A DNA stretch of 64,000 bases from Pseudomonas sp. CBZ-4 (GCF_000346755.1 NZ_ANNV01000031.1:62001-126000), one strand, 5' to 3'; shown: positions 1-10,778, numbered from the stretch's first letter. The notes: generated by a model from the sequence alone, not told the origin. A program made the numbers and translations.

Positions 1-730
1 CGGCCAATGGCTGCCCATCTTTCAACGGCATCAGGTACAGGTCCGGGCGCTGGCGGTCGAGGCGTGCCACCAACTGGTCGCCTTCCAGGCGTTCGTCCAC
101 ATGGAACAGGCTCAGGGACTTGGCTTCCTTCGGCACTTCCAGGCGCAAGTCATAGATCAGTTGCAGCGATGCGGTGGGCAGGTGCACATAGGCCCGTGGG
201 CGTTCGATCAACTGGGTGGTGGCGCAGCGCACCGGGCGCGCGGCACCGGACAGCGGGCTGAGGCGAAACGGCAGGGCTTCGCGGTAATGCAGCGCGGCGG
301 AGTAGGGCGCCGGCAGCCAGGTGTCGTTGAAGCGCCCGCCAAGCCAGCCTTCGGGCGTCTCCAGCAGGCACTCTTCGGCAATTTCCTGGATCGCGGTGTG
401 CAGCGGCAGGTTCAGCTCGTGGGCCGGCACGTAGCCGGAGATCAGCTTGAGCACCACGTCGCCACGGTCCTGGCGGCGCTGGCGCACCAGCACCCAGTAA
501 TCCTTGTTCTGCCAATGCAGGGTCAGGCGCACCGACACGCCGAGATTCGCCAGTTCCAGCACGAAACGCTCGGGGTCGGCCACCTCCACCGGTTTGCGCC
601 GTTGCAGGGTCTGGGCAAAGTTGAGCGGCATGCCGACGCTCTGGTAGTTCAGGCCTTCGGGGGTGGCTTCGACGTGCAGCGGCAGTGTCTTGAAGTTGCT
701 GGGGTTTTTTCTAATGAGCGTGCGCGGCAT
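1..730 (-). CDS. Conserved protein of unknown function (3' end outside window)
   Basis: About 243 codons are open on the minus strand from an ATG at 730 to the window edge, so the C-terminus is missing. The protein begins MPRTLIRKNPSNFK and has no signal peptide or membrane segment. A stretch reading IQEIAEECLLETPEGWLGG recalls a Nudix-like segment, but a full Nudix box is not visible, so I do not assign an activity. It is the third gene of a minus-strand operon behind an FAD oxidoreductase and an aldo/keto reductase, starting 41 bases after the reductase stop, so a shared pathway is possible. I do not recognise the family; I recall vague 'ABC transporter ATPase' labels for homologues, but no Walker A motif is present in the visible part. 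Confidence 0.75.
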   Translation of the reverse strand, partial: MPRTLIRKNPSNFKTLPLHVEATPEGLNYQSVGMPLNFAQTLQRRKPVEVADPERFVLELANLGVSVRLTLHWQNKDYWVLVRQRRQDRGDVVLKLISGYVPAHELNLPLHTAIQEIAEECLLETPEGWLGGRFNDTWLPAPYSAALHYREALPFRLSPLSGAARPVRCATTQLIERPRAYVHLPTASLQLIYDLRLEVPKEAKSLSLFHVDERLEGDQLVARLDRQRPDLYLMPLKDGQPLA

Positions 731-771
731 GTCGGCTCCTTCTTGCGACGGGGTCGGCCGCGTCGGCGGCA

Positions 772-1584
772 TCAGAGTTGACGGATGACCCGGGCAGCGG
801 TCGCCACGTTATGGGCCAGGTGCAGCGGATTGATGGTCCCGACAATAGCACTGGCAACGCCGGTTTGCGCAAACAACAAGATGAAACTGGCGTGTATTGG
901 ATCCATTCCAGGTTCGAGGCAAACGTGGCCACTGGCCAGGGCCTTCTTCACGAGGATGCCCTTGCCATGGGCCGCCGCATACTCAATGACGGCTTTCTCG
1001 GCCTGTTCGTTCAAATTGTAGGTGACCATCGCGCAATCACCCCGTTCCAGAGCCTTCACGCCGCCTTCGACGGTTTTGCCGGAAAAGCCGAAACCGCGAA
1101 TCTTGCCTTCCTGTTTCAACTCGGCCAGGGTCTGGTAGACCTCGCACTCGTTGAGGATGTGCAGGTCGTTGCCGTCGGAATGCACCAGCACCAGGTCGAT
1201 AAAATCCGTTTCCAGTCGTTTCAAGCTGCGCTCGATCGACTGGCGCGTGTGGGCGGCGCTGAAGTCGTGGCGGGACACACCATTGTCGAATTCTTCGCCG
1301 ACCTTGCTGACAATCACCCAGTCCTGGCGCTGGCCGCGCAGCAGCGGGCCGAGGCGCTCCTCGCTCATGCCATAGGCCGGCGCGGTGTCGATCAGGTTGA
1401 TCCCCAGCTCGCGGGCCTGGCGCAGCAGCATGCGCGCGGCGTCGTCATCGGGGATCTGGAAGCCATTGGGGTACTTCACCCCTTGGTCACGGCCCAGCTT
1501 GACGGTGCCCAGGCCCAGCGGCGAGACCAGCAGGCCGGTGCTGCCCAATGGGCGATGCAAATCGTGCAGGGTTGGCAGGCTCAT
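772..1584 (-). CDS. Aldo/keto reductase family protein
   Basis: A 270-residue cytosolic NAD(P)H-dependent oxidoreductase of the AKR TIM-barrel superfamily. It opens with the typical LGSTGLLVSPLGLGTVKLG strand. The catalytic tetrad can be read as Asp66 and Tyr71 (in NLIDTAPAYG), Lys94 (IVSKVG) and His135 (LVLVHSDG). The length is on the short side for AKRs, as in the small bacterial members. Its start overlaps the stop of the upstream FAD oxidoreductase by four bases (ATGA), so the two are translationally coupled. The substrate cannot be told from sequence. The reading frame uses an ATG, and GC-rich codon use matches its neighbours. Confidence 0.9.
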   Translation of the reverse strand: MSLPTLHDLHRPLGSTGLLVSPLGLGTVKLGRDQGVKYPNGFQIPDDDAARMLLRQARELGINLIDTAPAYGMSEERLGPLLRGQRQDWVIVSKVGEEFDNGVSRHDFSAAHTRQSIERSLKRLETDFIDLVLVHSDGNDLHILNECEVYQTLAELKQEGKIRGFGFSGKTVEGGVKALERGDCAMVTYNLNEQAEKAVIEYAAAHGKGILVKKALASGHVCLEPGMDPIHASFILLFAQTGVASAIVGTINPLHLAHNVATAARVIRQL

Positions 1585-2756
1585 GGCAGCAGTTGCTCCC
1601 AGGCGGGTACGCCGATGGCGGGTTTGGGCAATTCGGGCAAGGGTTCGCTTGCGCTTGGGCGAATGCCGTCGCGTTCGAGGGCGTTGATCACGCGATCGGC
1701 GAAATCCGGCGCCAAGGCCAGCTTGGTTGGCCAGCCGACCAGCAGGCGACCGTCCTCAAAGACAAAGGCGTTGTCGGGGCGGCTCAGGCCGGTTTGCAGG
1801 GGCTCGGCGCGGTCGACGCGCAGCGTGGCCCATTGGGTCTGGCTCATGTCGATCCACGGCAGCAACTGCGCCAGCTCTTGCTGGGCAGTGGCGATCTGCT
1901 CTTGCGGCGTGCGCGCCACGCCATCGGCCTCGGCAATATCGCCGCCCATGTACCACACCCAGTTGCCATCGGCGGCCGGGTGCGTGGTGACGGTGATGCG
2001 CGGCTTGGTGCCGCCGCCCAGGCAATGGGCGTACAGCGGCTTCAGGCCGGGGCCTTTGGCGATGATCATGTGCAGCGGGCGTTTTTGCATCGCCGGTTTG
2101 CTCAAGCCCAGGGCGGTCAGCAAGTCTGCCGTGCCGCCACCAGCGCTCAATACGATGCGTTGGGCGTGGATCGCGCGGCCATCGACCGTCAAGCCCACCA
2201 GCTTGTTGCCTTCCAGCAGCGGGGCGATGTGCTGCGCGGCGAGCAGGCCGTCGCCGGCCAATTGCGCGAGGCGTTCGATCAGGCTTGGCACGTCCACCAC
2301 CAACTCGGCCAGGCGATAGACCTTGCCCTTGAAGCGGCGATCTTGCAGGGCCGGCGGCAGGTCGTCGCCCTTGACCTGATCGACACGCCCGCGCACGGCC
2401 TTGCTGGCGAAGAAGCTGGTGAGGTTGCCGGCGAGGGTGCCGGGGGACCACAGGTAATGGGCTTCGGACAACAGGCGCACGCCCGTCAGGTCCAGCTCGC
2501 CGTTGCCCGCCAAGGCTTCGCGCCAGCGACGCGGCATGTCGGCGATGGCTTCGGAGGCGCCGGTGAGGGCGCCGTGCAGGGCGTACTTCGCACCGCCGTG
2601 AATGATCCCCTGGGACTTCACGCTTTGCCCGCCACCCAGGGTGGCGCTTTCCACCAACACCGTGGAAAACCCCTGGCGGCGCAGGCGCGCATTCAGCCAG
2701 AGGCCGGCAACCCCGGCGCCGACAATCAGAACGTCGGTGGAAATAACGGATGGCAT
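1581..2756 (-). CDS. FAD-dependent oxidoreductase (DAO/glycine-oxidase-like)
   Basis: A 391-residue flavoprotein. The N-terminus is a Rossmann dinucleotide fold with GAGVAG at residues 13-18 (DVLIVGAGVAGLWLNARLR), followed by the acidic end of strand beta-2 (VLVES). The later segment IVLSAGGGTADLL is the second FAD-contacting part of the DAO family. No signal peptide or membrane segment is visible. It is the first gene of a three-gene minus-strand operon with the aldo/keto reductase and the unknown protein. The substrate is probably a small amine or hydroxy acid, by family only; nothing here fixes it. The 55 bases downstream of the SMR gene stop lie ahead of its ATG, so it may be cotranscribed with that gene. 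Confidence 0.88.
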   Translation of the reverse strand: MPSVISTDVLIVGAGVAGLWLNARLRRQGFSTVLVESATLGGGQSVKSQGIIHGGAKYALHGALTGASEAIADMPRRWREALAGNGELDLTGVRLLSEAHYLWSPGTLAGNLTSFFASKAVRGRVDQVKGDDLPPALQDRRFKGKVYRLAELVVDVPSLIERLAQLAGDGLLAAQHIAPLLEGNKLVGLTVDGRAIHAQRIVLSAGGGTADLLTALGLSKPAMQKRPLHMIIAKGPGLKPLYAHCLGGGTKPRITVTTHPAADGNWVWYMGGDIAEADGVARTPQEQIATAQQELAQLLPWIDMSQTQWATLRVDRAEPLQTGLSRPDNAFVFEDGRLLVGWPTKLALAPDFADRVINALERDGIRPSASEPLPELPKPAIGVPAWEQLLP

Positions 2757-2811
2757 GGGCGACCTCAGTGTTCAAGACAAGAGGCGCAGTATACAGGCTG
2801 TTGCGTGGCAG

Positions 2812-3147
2812 TCAGTGCCCGGCGGTTTTCGAGAACAGCTGGATCACCACCACGCCCAGCACAATCAGGCCCATGCCGAGCATCGCCGGCAGGTCGAGTT
2901 TCTGCCCGTAGATAAACAGTGCGGCGATGCTCACCATCACAATGCCCATCCCCGCCCACACCGCGTAGGCCACGCCCACCGGCACGGTGCGCACCACCAG
3001 GGTCAGCATCCAGAAGGCGACGCCGTAGCCGACGATCACCAGCGCCAGGGGAATCGGCGTGCTCCAGCCCTTGATGGCTTTCATGGAAACGGTGGCGATC
3101 ACTTCCGAGCAGATGGCGATGGCCAAGTAGTAGTAGGCAGGGTTCAT
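2812..3147 (-). CDS. SMR-family multidrug efflux protein (EmrE-like)
   Basis: A 111-residue inner-membrane protein with four predicted helices. It matches the EmrE pattern closely: MNPAYYYLAIAICSEVIATV at the start, with the conserved membrane-embedded glutamate at position 15 (Glu14 in EmrE), then YAVWAGMGIV in helix 3 and an IVLGVVVIQLFS helix 4. Family members are antiparallel dimers exchanging cationic drugs or guanidinium-like compounds for protons. I chose the ATG at 3147 because the family starts MNP and a GAGG ribosome site lies nine bases before it; an in-frame start 14 codons upstream would add a non-homologous tail. The gene is divergent from a LysR regulator, its likely controller. 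Confidence 0.92.
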   Translation of the reverse strand: MNPAYYYLAIAICSEVIATVSMKAIKGWSTPIPLALVIVGYGVAFWMLTLVVRTVPVGVAYAVWAGMGIVMVSIAALFIYGQKLDLPAMLGMGLIVLGVVVIQLFSKTAGH

Positions 3148-3209
3148 GGGGTAATCCTCGGTGTGAAGCGCTTTTGATAAGGTCGGCATTTTAGGGCTTT
3201 ATCAGATGG

Positions 3210-3224
3210 GGTAAAGTCATTACC
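3210..3224. promoter_or_regulatory. Candidate LysR-type operator in divergent intergenic region
   Basis: A perfect inverted repeat GGTAA-N5-TTACC lies in the 103-base gap between the SMR gene and the LysR gene. With flanks (GAT on the left, ATC on the right) the dyad is wider. The size and T...A spacing fit the LysR-type binding box (T-N11-A). Its assignment to this regulator is inference from position. Confidence 0.4.
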
Positions 3225-3250
3225 TATCCGAATCAGAGATGGGTTAAGCC

Positions 3251-4141
3251 ATGAGCGTGCAATGGAACCTGGACCAGATGCGCCTGTTTGTCAGCGTTGC
3301 CGAGCAGCGTTCGTTTTCGGCGGTGGCGCGGGGGCAGCGCAAGGCGCAGTCGGCGGTGAGCAATGGCATTGCGCTGCTGGAAGCCGACTTGGGCGTGAGC
3401 CTGTTCGAGCGTAGCAGCGGCCGCCAGCCACGCCTGACCGAAGCCGGCACGGTGTTGCTGGAAGAGGCCCGGGAAGTGTTGCGCCAGTGCGAGCGCCTCA
3501 ACGGCCGCGCGCTGTCGCTGATGCGCGGCGAAGAGGCCTGCCTGCGCCTGGCCCAGGATGAGGCGATGTTGTATCAGCCGGTGCTCGACAGCCTGGATGC
3601 CCTGGCCGGGCAATTTCCCAATCTGGAAGTGCAGATTTCCAGCGCCGCCCAAGGCGATGTCGCACGCAAGCTGGTGGAGCGCAAGGCCGACCTGGGCATG
3701 TTGTTCTATCACGATCAAATCCCCGAAGCGTTGGAGCGGCGGGTGGTCGGCAGTGTGGAGATGGTCACCGTGTGCGGGCGCAATCATCCGCTGGCGCGGC
3801 AAAAAACCGTGGATTGCCAGGGCCTGGCGCAGTATCGCCAGCTGCTGATGTCGACCCAGACCAGCGTCTACCCCGGCAGCGAAGCCGCCAGCCCGCAGGT
3901 GTGGCGCGCTGACAGCTTCTACGTGCTGGCCGAATGGCTGACCCGTGGCCTCGGCTGGGCCTGGTTGCCCCGGCATGTGGTGCAGTACCCGACCTATCAG
4001 AACCAGATGGTCGAATTGGACAGCGAATGGACCCCGCCGGCGCTGGTGGTGGAACTGGTGTGGCGGCGCGACGAGCCCCTCGGCCCGGCCGCGCGTTTTC
4101 TGGCCGAACGTTTTGCCGAGTGCCTACGCGCGATTGACTGA
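3251..4141 (+). CDS. LysR-family transcriptional regulator
   Basis: A 296-residue LTTR. Residues 1-60 form the winged helix-turn-helix (MDQ-like start WNLDQMRLFVSVAEQRSFS, then VSNGIALLEADLGVSLFERSS, with RQPRLTEAG in the wing). The remaining part is the periplasmic-binding-protein-like effector domain. The usual 'QPAVS' recognition helix is replaced by AQSAVSNGI. It is transcribed divergently from the SMR efflux gene, the classic arrangement for LTTR control of its neighbour, and is followed after 23 bases by waaA, which is unlikely to be functionally related. The effector is unknown. Confidence 0.93.
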   Translation: MSVQWNLDQMRLFVSVAEQRSFSAVARGQRKAQSAVSNGIALLEADLGVSLFERSSGRQPRLTEAGTVLLEEAREVLRQCERLNGRALSLMRGEEACLRLAQDEAMLYQPVLDSLDALAGQFPNLEVQISSAAQGDVARKLVERKADLGMLFYHDQIPEALERRVVGSVEMVTVCGRNHPLARQKTVDCQGLAQYRQLLMSTQTSVYPGSEAASPQVWRADSFYVLAEWLTRGLGWAWLPRHVVQYPTYQNQMVELDSEWTPPALVVELVWRRDEPLGPAARFLAERFAECLRAID

Positions 4142-4164
4142 AAAAGCCGATAAACTCCGCCGCC

Positions 4165-5442
4165 ATGAATAGAACTCTCTATAGCTGTCTGTTTTACCTG
4201 GCGCTGCCGTTGGTGGCTTTACGTCTGTGGCTGCGCGCGCGCAAGGCGCCGGCCTATGCCAAGCGGGTCAGCGAGCGCTTCTCGTATGGCTTGCCGGTGT
4301 TGCAGCCGGGCGGGATCTGGGTGCACGCGGTGTCGGTGGGCGAGAGCATCGCCGCCGCGCCGATGGTGCGCGGGCTGCTGGAGCGTTATCCGACGCTGCC
4401 GATCACCGTCACCTGCATGACGCCCACCGGTTCCGAGCGGATCCAGGCGTTGTTCGCCAATGAGCCGCGCGTCCAGCACTGCTACCTGCCCTATGACTTG
4501 CCGTGCGCGGCCAGGCGTTTTCTTGATCGCGTGCAGCCGAAACTGGCGGTGATCATGGAGACCGAACTGTGGCCCAACCATATCCACGCCTGCGCCCAGC
4601 GCGGTATTCCCGTGGCGCTGGCCAATGGGCGGTTGTCGGCACGCTCGGCCAAGGGCTACGCGCGCTTCGCCAAGCTGACGGCGCCGATGCTGGCTGAGAT
4701 GAGCCTGCTCGCGGTGCAGACCGAGACTGAAGCCGAGCGTTTCCGCAGCCTGGGAGCGCGTGCTGAAACCGTCGACGTCACCGGCTCGATCAAGTTCGAC
4801 CTGACCATCGACCCCGAACTGCCAAGGCGCGCCGCTGCGTTGCGCGAGCAATGGGGCGCCACGGAGCGCCCGGTGTGGATCGCTGCCAGCACCCATGAAG
4901 GTGAAGATGAAGTGGTGCTGGCGGCTCATCGGCAATTGCTCGATAGCTATCCCAATGCGCTGCTGATTCTGGTGCCGCGCCATCAGGAGCGTTTCGGACC
5001 GATGTTCGAGCTGTGTGGGCAGCAAGGCTTCGCTGCGGTACGTCGCTCCACGGGCGAGCCGGTTACCGCGCAAACCTCGGTGTTGCTCGGCGACACCATG
5101 GGCGAATTGCTGTTTCTGTATGCCTTGGCCGACAGTGCCTTTGTCGGCGGCAGCCTGGTAGCGACCGGTGGGCACAATCCGCTGGAGCCGGCGGCGTTGG
5201 CAAAACCGGTGATCATGGGGCCGCACGTGTTCAACTTCCTCGAAATCACCGCGATGATGCGGGATGCCGGGGCGTTGCGACAGGTGGACGATGCTGAGGG
5301 ATTGGCCGAGGCCGTGCGCCAGTTGTTCGAACTGCCGCAGGACGCGCGCAGGATGGGGCAGGCGGGGTTGAAGGTGATGCAGGCTAATCAGGGCGCATTG
5401 AAGCGTTTGCTGGATGGCTTGAGCAAACTCATCACCCACTGA
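4165..5442 (+). CDS. waaA: 3-deoxy-D-manno-octulosonic acid (Kdo) transferase
   Basis: A 425-residue GT-B glycosyltransferase (GT30) that adds Kdo from CMP-Kdo to lipid IVA in lipopolysaccharide inner-core synthesis, on the cytoplasmic face of the inner membrane. The N-terminal hydrophobic anchor (YSCLFYLALPLVALRLWL) is followed by the RVSERFSYG motif and WVHAVSVGE, where the conserved glutamate is the catalytic base of the family. The C-terminal half carries the nucleotide-binding segment with GGSLVATGGHNPLEPA, a WaaA hallmark. The length is normal. The start is an ATG; a REP pair follows the stop. Confidence 0.96.
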   Translation: MNRTLYSCLFYLALPLVALRLWLRARKAPAYAKRVSERFSYGLPVLQPGGIWVHAVSVGESIAAAPMVRGLLERYPTLPITVTCMTPTGSERIQALFANEPRVQHCYLPYDLPCAARRFLDRVQPKLAVIMETELWPNHIHACAQRGIPVALANGRLSARSAKGYARFAKLTAPMLAEMSLLAVQTETEAERFRSLGARAETVDVTGSIKFDLTIDPELPRRAAALREQWGATERPVWIAASTHEGEDEVVLAAHRQLLDSYPNALLILVPRHQERFGPMFELCGQQGFAAVRRSTGEPVTAQTSVLLGDTMGELLFLYALADSAFVGGSLVATGGHNPLEPAALAKPVIMGPHVFNFLEITAMMRDAGALRQVDDAEGLAEAVRQLFELPQDARRMGQAGLKVMQANQGALKRLLDGLSKLITH

Positions 5443-5455
5443 CAACAGAGGTCAA

Positions 5456-5544
5456 ATGTGGGAGCTGGCTTGCCTGCGATAGCAACACCTCGGTAGGTCT
5501 GATGTACCGAGGCGCCTGCATCGCAGGCAAGCCAGCTCCCACAT
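5456..5544. repeat. REP pair (BIME), 'GGGAGCTGGCTTGCCTGCGA' type
   Basis: Two inverted copies of the REP core face each other, ATGTGGGAGCTGGCTTGCC at the left and its reverse complement at the right. The spacer also contains the inverted repeat CCTCGGTA...TACCGAGG. It lies between the convergent waaA and TolC-family genes. Confidence 0.9.
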
Positions 5545-5560
5545 GGGTTATGCGGTGTGC

Positions 5561-7000
5561 TTAGTAACTTGGACGGGCCTTTAGCTGCTCAGCCGCAGCC
5601 TTGGCCAGATCCGGCGGCAGGAAATCCCGATCCGGGTTGTAGTCCGCCTTCAGATACCGCGCCAACTCCTGCAAATCCCCCGGGTTCAACGTCCCCGCCG
5701 CCTGCTTCAAGCGCAGGTTGTCGAGGATGTAGTCATACCGGCTGTTGTTGTAGTTGCGCACCGACGAATACAGCTGGCGCTGTGAATCCAGCACATCGAC
5801 GATATTGCGCGTACCGACCTGATAGCCGATTTCCGTAGCTTCCACCGCGCTCTGGTTGGAGATGATCGACTGGCGGCGTGCCTGCACCTGTTCCACGTCG
5901 GTGTTCACCGCGCGGTGCAGGTTGCGCGTGTTTTCCACGACCTGGCGGCGCAGGCCTTCGCGTTGCTGCTCGGTCTGGTCCAGGCGTGAGTAGGATTCGC
6001 GCACTTGCGAGCTGGTCAGGCCGCCGCTGTACAGCGGGATGTTCAGGCGCAGGCCGACGGTGCGTTGTTCCACATCGCCACGATACGGCGTGCCAAAGGC
6101 ATTCGGGTTGCTGAAGCCGAGGGCGTCGTTGTCGCCTCGTTCGTACTGCGCCACGGCGTCGAGGGTCGGCGCGTGGCCGGCCTTGCGTTGCTTGAGGGTT
6201 TCTTCGGCAGCGGTGACGGCGAAGTTGCTGGCCAGCAGGTTGAGGTTCTGGCGGCCGGCGGTGTCGACCCAGGACTTGGCGTCGTTCGGCAGCGGCGGCA
6301 GCACTGGCAGGCTGTGGACGATGCCCTGGATCGAGTTGTACTGGCGATTGGTCAGGGTGATCAGCGCTTCGAACGCGTCTTCCACCTGGCGCTGGGCGAG
6401 GATGCGGTTGGCGCGGGCGGTGTCGTAGCTGGCCTGGGATTGCAGCACGTCGGTCTTGTCCGACAGGCCGACGTCGAAGCGTTCGTTGGATTGGTCCAAC
6501 TGGCGCTTGAAGGCATTTTCTTCGGCCTTGGTGGAGGCCAGGTTGTCCTGGGCACGCAGCACGGCGAAGTAGTTTTCGGCGCTTTGCAGGATCAGGTTCT
6601 GTTCGGTGGCCGACAGTTGCAGGGCGGCCTGCTCGTTGACGGCTTCGGCGGCTTGCAGCTGGAACCAGCGGTCGGCGCGGAACAGCGGCTGGCTCAGGGT
6701 CGCGCGCCAGGAATGCGCGTCGCGATTGGCGGTGCCGGCGGGCTGTGCGAGCTGGGTGCGCACGTTGTTGCTGTCGGCACCGGCCGACAGGTTCGGCAGC
6801 AAGCCGGCGCGGGCCTGGGGTACGACTTCCTTTTGTGCGCCGTATTGGGCGCGGGCGGCGGCCAGGTCGGCGTTGTTGTTCACCGCTTCCTGGTAGACGC
6901 TGACCAAGTCAGTGTTGGCGGACAAGGGCGCTTCTGCTGCCCAAACCATTCCATTGGTCGCACAAGACACGGCAAGAGCCAGTGAGAGTTTGCGCAGCAT
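5561..7000 (-). CDS. TolC-family outer membrane efflux/secretion channel
   Basis: A 479-residue outer membrane factor. A signal peptide (MLRKLSLALAVSCATNGMVWA) precedes the mature start AEAPLSANTDLVSVYQEAV. Two homologous halves of long coiled-coil helices and beta strands follow, with the typical ending of the first half LPNLSAGADSNN and the second-half GYQVGTRNIVDVLDSQRQLY. Such proteins form the trimeric exit duct for type I secretion or RND/ABC efflux pumps. No pump component is adjacent, so it probably serves partners encoded elsewhere, as E. coli TolC does. The linkage to nudF recalls the E. coli tolC-nudF neighbourhood, although here thiC lies in between. Confidence 0.92.
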   Translation of the reverse strand: MLRKLSLALAVSCATNGMVWAAEAPLSANTDLVSVYQEAVNNNADLAAARAQYGAQKEVVPQARAGLLPNLSAGADSNNVRTQLAQPAGTANRDAHSWRATLSQPLFRADRWFQLQAAEAVNEQAALQLSATEQNLILQSAENYFAVLRAQDNLASTKAEENAFKRQLDQSNERFDVGLSDKTDVLQSQASYDTARANRILAQRQVEDAFEALITLTNRQYNSIQGIVHSLPVLPPLPNDAKSWVDTAGRQNLNLLASNFAVTAAEETLKQRKAGHAPTLDAVAQYERGDNDALGFSNPNAFGTPYRGDVEQRTVGLRLNIPLYSGGLTSSQVRESYSRLDQTEQQREGLRRQVVENTRNLHRAVNTDVEQVQARRQSIISNQSAVEATEIGYQVGTRNIVDVLDSQRQLYSSVRNYNNSRYDYILDNLRLKQAAGTLNPGDLQELARYLKADYNPDRDFLPPDLAKAAAEQLKARPSY

Positions 7001-7161
7001 GAGGCGTTCCCTAGATTGAATATTACGGCGATAATTTAGCGCCCAAGGCTAAGGCTGGCCAATCCTGGCGTCAAGCCTTGAGGCAGTCCCCGAGTGTAGT
7101 GGCGCGATCACTGCACAACAATCCTGCAATTGCGCCATTCATCACGCTGAATGCACCGCCA

Positions 7162-7190
7162 TTGGCAATTTGCCCACGCCATGGTCTAGA
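7162..7190 (+). promoter_or_regulatory. Candidate sigma-70 promoter for the thiC leader
   Basis: TTGGCA at 7162-7167 and TCTAGA at 7185-7190 are separated by 17 bases, and the predicted transcript start (about 7197) falls just before the riboswitch P1 stem. Assigned by eye only. Confidence 0.4.
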
Positions 7191-7201
7191 CTGGCCGCGT
7201 T

Positions 7202-7292
7202 CTTGTCGGGGTGCCTTGTTGGAAGGCTGAGATCGGTAAATACCGGATCCCGTTGAACCTGATCAGGTTAGCGCCTGCGTAGGGAACAAGAT
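7202..7292 (+). ncRNA. TPP riboswitch (THI element)
   Basis: The conserved thi-box segments are all present in order: GGGGTGCC, GGCTGAGA, ACCGGATCCC, TTGAACCTGATCAGGTTA and GCCTGCGTAGGGAA. The P1 stem closes with TCTTGT (7202-7207) pairing to ACAAGA (7287-7292). It sits upstream of thiC, so thiamine pyrophosphate should repress thiC. The expression platform is probably in the following 160 bases, which include a perfect 9-bp hairpin (GCTGTTCGA...TCGAACAGC, 7334-7354) with no U-run; control may therefore act on translation or through Rho. Confidence 0.95.
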
Positions 7293-7436
7293 TTCTCGTC
7301 CCCCGGCGAGTCCTCTTGTGCTTCGTCCGGGATGCTGTTCGACCATCGAACAGCCCTCGTGCGCCAAGCACAGCACTGGTTTCAGTGCGTCCATCCGTCA
7401 CAGGTTCGCTCCGACAAAAATCCACCGCCTGGATAG

Positions 7437-9344
<1,908 letters not shown>

Positions 9345-9373
9345 CCCAAGGGCGGCGGTGACTGTGCCGCCGC

Positions 9374-9450
9374 CATCGCGGGCAAGCCCGCTCCCACATT
9401 TTGAATTGTGAATACATTCAAGTGTGGGAGCGGGCTTGCCCGCGATAGCA
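9374..9450. repeat. REP pair (BIME), 'GGGAGCGGGCTTGCCCGCGA' type
   Basis: Inverted copies (ATCGCGGGCAAGCCCGCTCC and its complement) separated by a short AT-rich spacer between thiC and cytX. This is the second REP subtype in the window. It also reads through as an open frame into cytX, which gives a false upstream start. Confidence 0.9.
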
Positions 9451-9488
9451 ATCTCCCAAACAAAAAATGCCCCTCAGAGATAACACCC

Positions 9489-10778
9489 TTGAGCATTCAA
9501 CCGAGTACCTACTCCCCTGATACCGCAGTGCCGAGCGACAAACGCGTCTTCGGCGCCCGCGACCTGTTCTCCCTGTGGTTTTCCCTCGGCATCGGCCTGA
9601 TGGTCCTGCAAACCGGCGCCTTGCTCGCGCCCGGCCTGGGCCTGTCCGGTTCGTTGCTGGCAATCTTCCTCGGCACCCTGGTCGGCGTGTTGCTGCTGGC
9701 CGCCGTCGGCGTGATCGGCAGTGACACCGGCCTGTCCGCCATGGCCGCGCTGAAACTCAGCCTCGGTGCCAAAGGCGCGAGCCTGCCGGCGCTGCTCAAC
9801 CTGTTGCAGCTGATCGGCTGGGGCTCGTTCGAAATCATTGTGATGCGCGACGCCGCCAGCCTGTTGGGTGCGCGGGCGTTCAGCGACGGCAGCCTGCTGG
9901 CTAGCCCGTTGCTGTGGACGCTGTTTTTCGGTGGTTTGGCGACCTTGCTGGCCGTCAGTGGCCCGCTGACCTTCGTGCGCCAGATCCTGCGCAAATGGGG
10001 CATCTGGCTGCTGCTCGCCGCGTGCCTGTGGCTGACCTGGAACCTGTTCGCCAAGGCCGACCTCGCCGCGCTCTGGGCCCAGGCCGGTGACGGTTCGCTG
10101 CCGTTTGCGGTGGGTTTCGACATTGCCATCGCCATGCCGCTGTCGTGGCTGCCGCTGATCGCCGATTACTCACGGTTCGGCAAGCGCGCCAAGAGCGTGT
10201 TCGGCGGTACTGCCTTGGGGTTCTTTATCGGTAATTTCTGGCTGATGAGCCTGGGCGTGGCCTACACCCTGGCGTTTGCGCCCAGCGGTGAAGTGAATGC
10301 GCTGCTGTTGGCCTTGGCCGGTGCCGGCCTGGGGATTCCGCTGTTGCTGATCCTGCTGGATGAGTCGGAAAACGCCTTTGCCGATATCCACTCGGCGGCG
10401 GTGTCCAGCGGCATGCTATTGCGCTTGAAGGTCGAGCACCTGGCCCTGGCGATTGGCGTGGTCTGTACACTGATCGCCTGTTTTGCGCCGTTGGCCCAGT
10501 ACCAGAATTTCCTGCTGCTGATCGGTTCGGTGTTTGCGCCACTGTTTGGCGTGGTGCTGGTGGATCACTTCATCCTGCGCCGCCGTGGCCAGGGTGTGGT
10601 CGCCGCGCTGCGTTGGCCGGCGTTGGTGGCCTGGCTGGGCGGCATCGGTACCTACCACTTGCTGGCCAATCTGTATCCGGATGTCGGCGCGACCCTGCCG
10701 GCGCTGGTGCTGGCAGGGCTGTTGCAGCTCATCCTCGGTCGCGCCTTCAGCGGCGCGCGGGCACCAGTTCAGGCTTGA
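9489..10778 (+). CDS. cytX: Probable hydroxymethylpyrimidine transporter (NCS1 family)
   Basis: A 429-residue inner-membrane permease with about 12 hydrophobic helices, of the nucleobase:cation symporter-1 family. The N-terminal DLFSLWFSLGIGLMVLQTGA and the later SWLPLIADYSRFGK motif are typical of CytX/CodB-type transporters. Its place behind a riboswitch-controlled thiC suggests import of the thiamine pyrimidine precursor, an inference from context. I place the start at a TTG (9489, LSIQPSTYSPD) because the open frame upstream runs through the REP element (CGSGLARDS), which is not protein homologous. Its 3' end overlaps the convergent lipoprotein gene by 32 bases. Confidence 0.85.
   Translation: MSIQPSTYSPDTAVPSDKRVFGARDLFSLWFSLGIGLMVLQTGALLAPGLGLSGSLLAIFLGTLVGVLLLAAVGVIGSDTGLSAMAALKLSLGAKGASLPALLNLLQLIGWGSFEIIVMRDAASLLGARAFSDGSLLASPLLWTLFFGGLATLLAVSGPLTFVRQILRKWGIWLLLAACLWLTWNLFAKADLAALWAQAGDGSLPFAVGFDIAIAMPLSWLPLIADYSRFGKRAKSVFGGTALGFFIGNFWLMSLGVAYTLAFAPSGEVNALLLALAGAGLGIPLLLILLDESENAFADIHSAAVSSGMLLRLKVEHLALAIGVVCTLIACFAPLAQYQNFLLLIGSVFAPLFGVVLVDHFILRRRGQGVVAALRWPALVAWLGGIGTYHLLANLYPDVGATLPALVLAGLLQLILGRAFSGARAPVQA

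Noticed and set aside
9408..9488. Upstream ATG extension of cytX
   Set aside because: The added residues (CGSGLARDS) are a translation of the REP element, not protein sequence.
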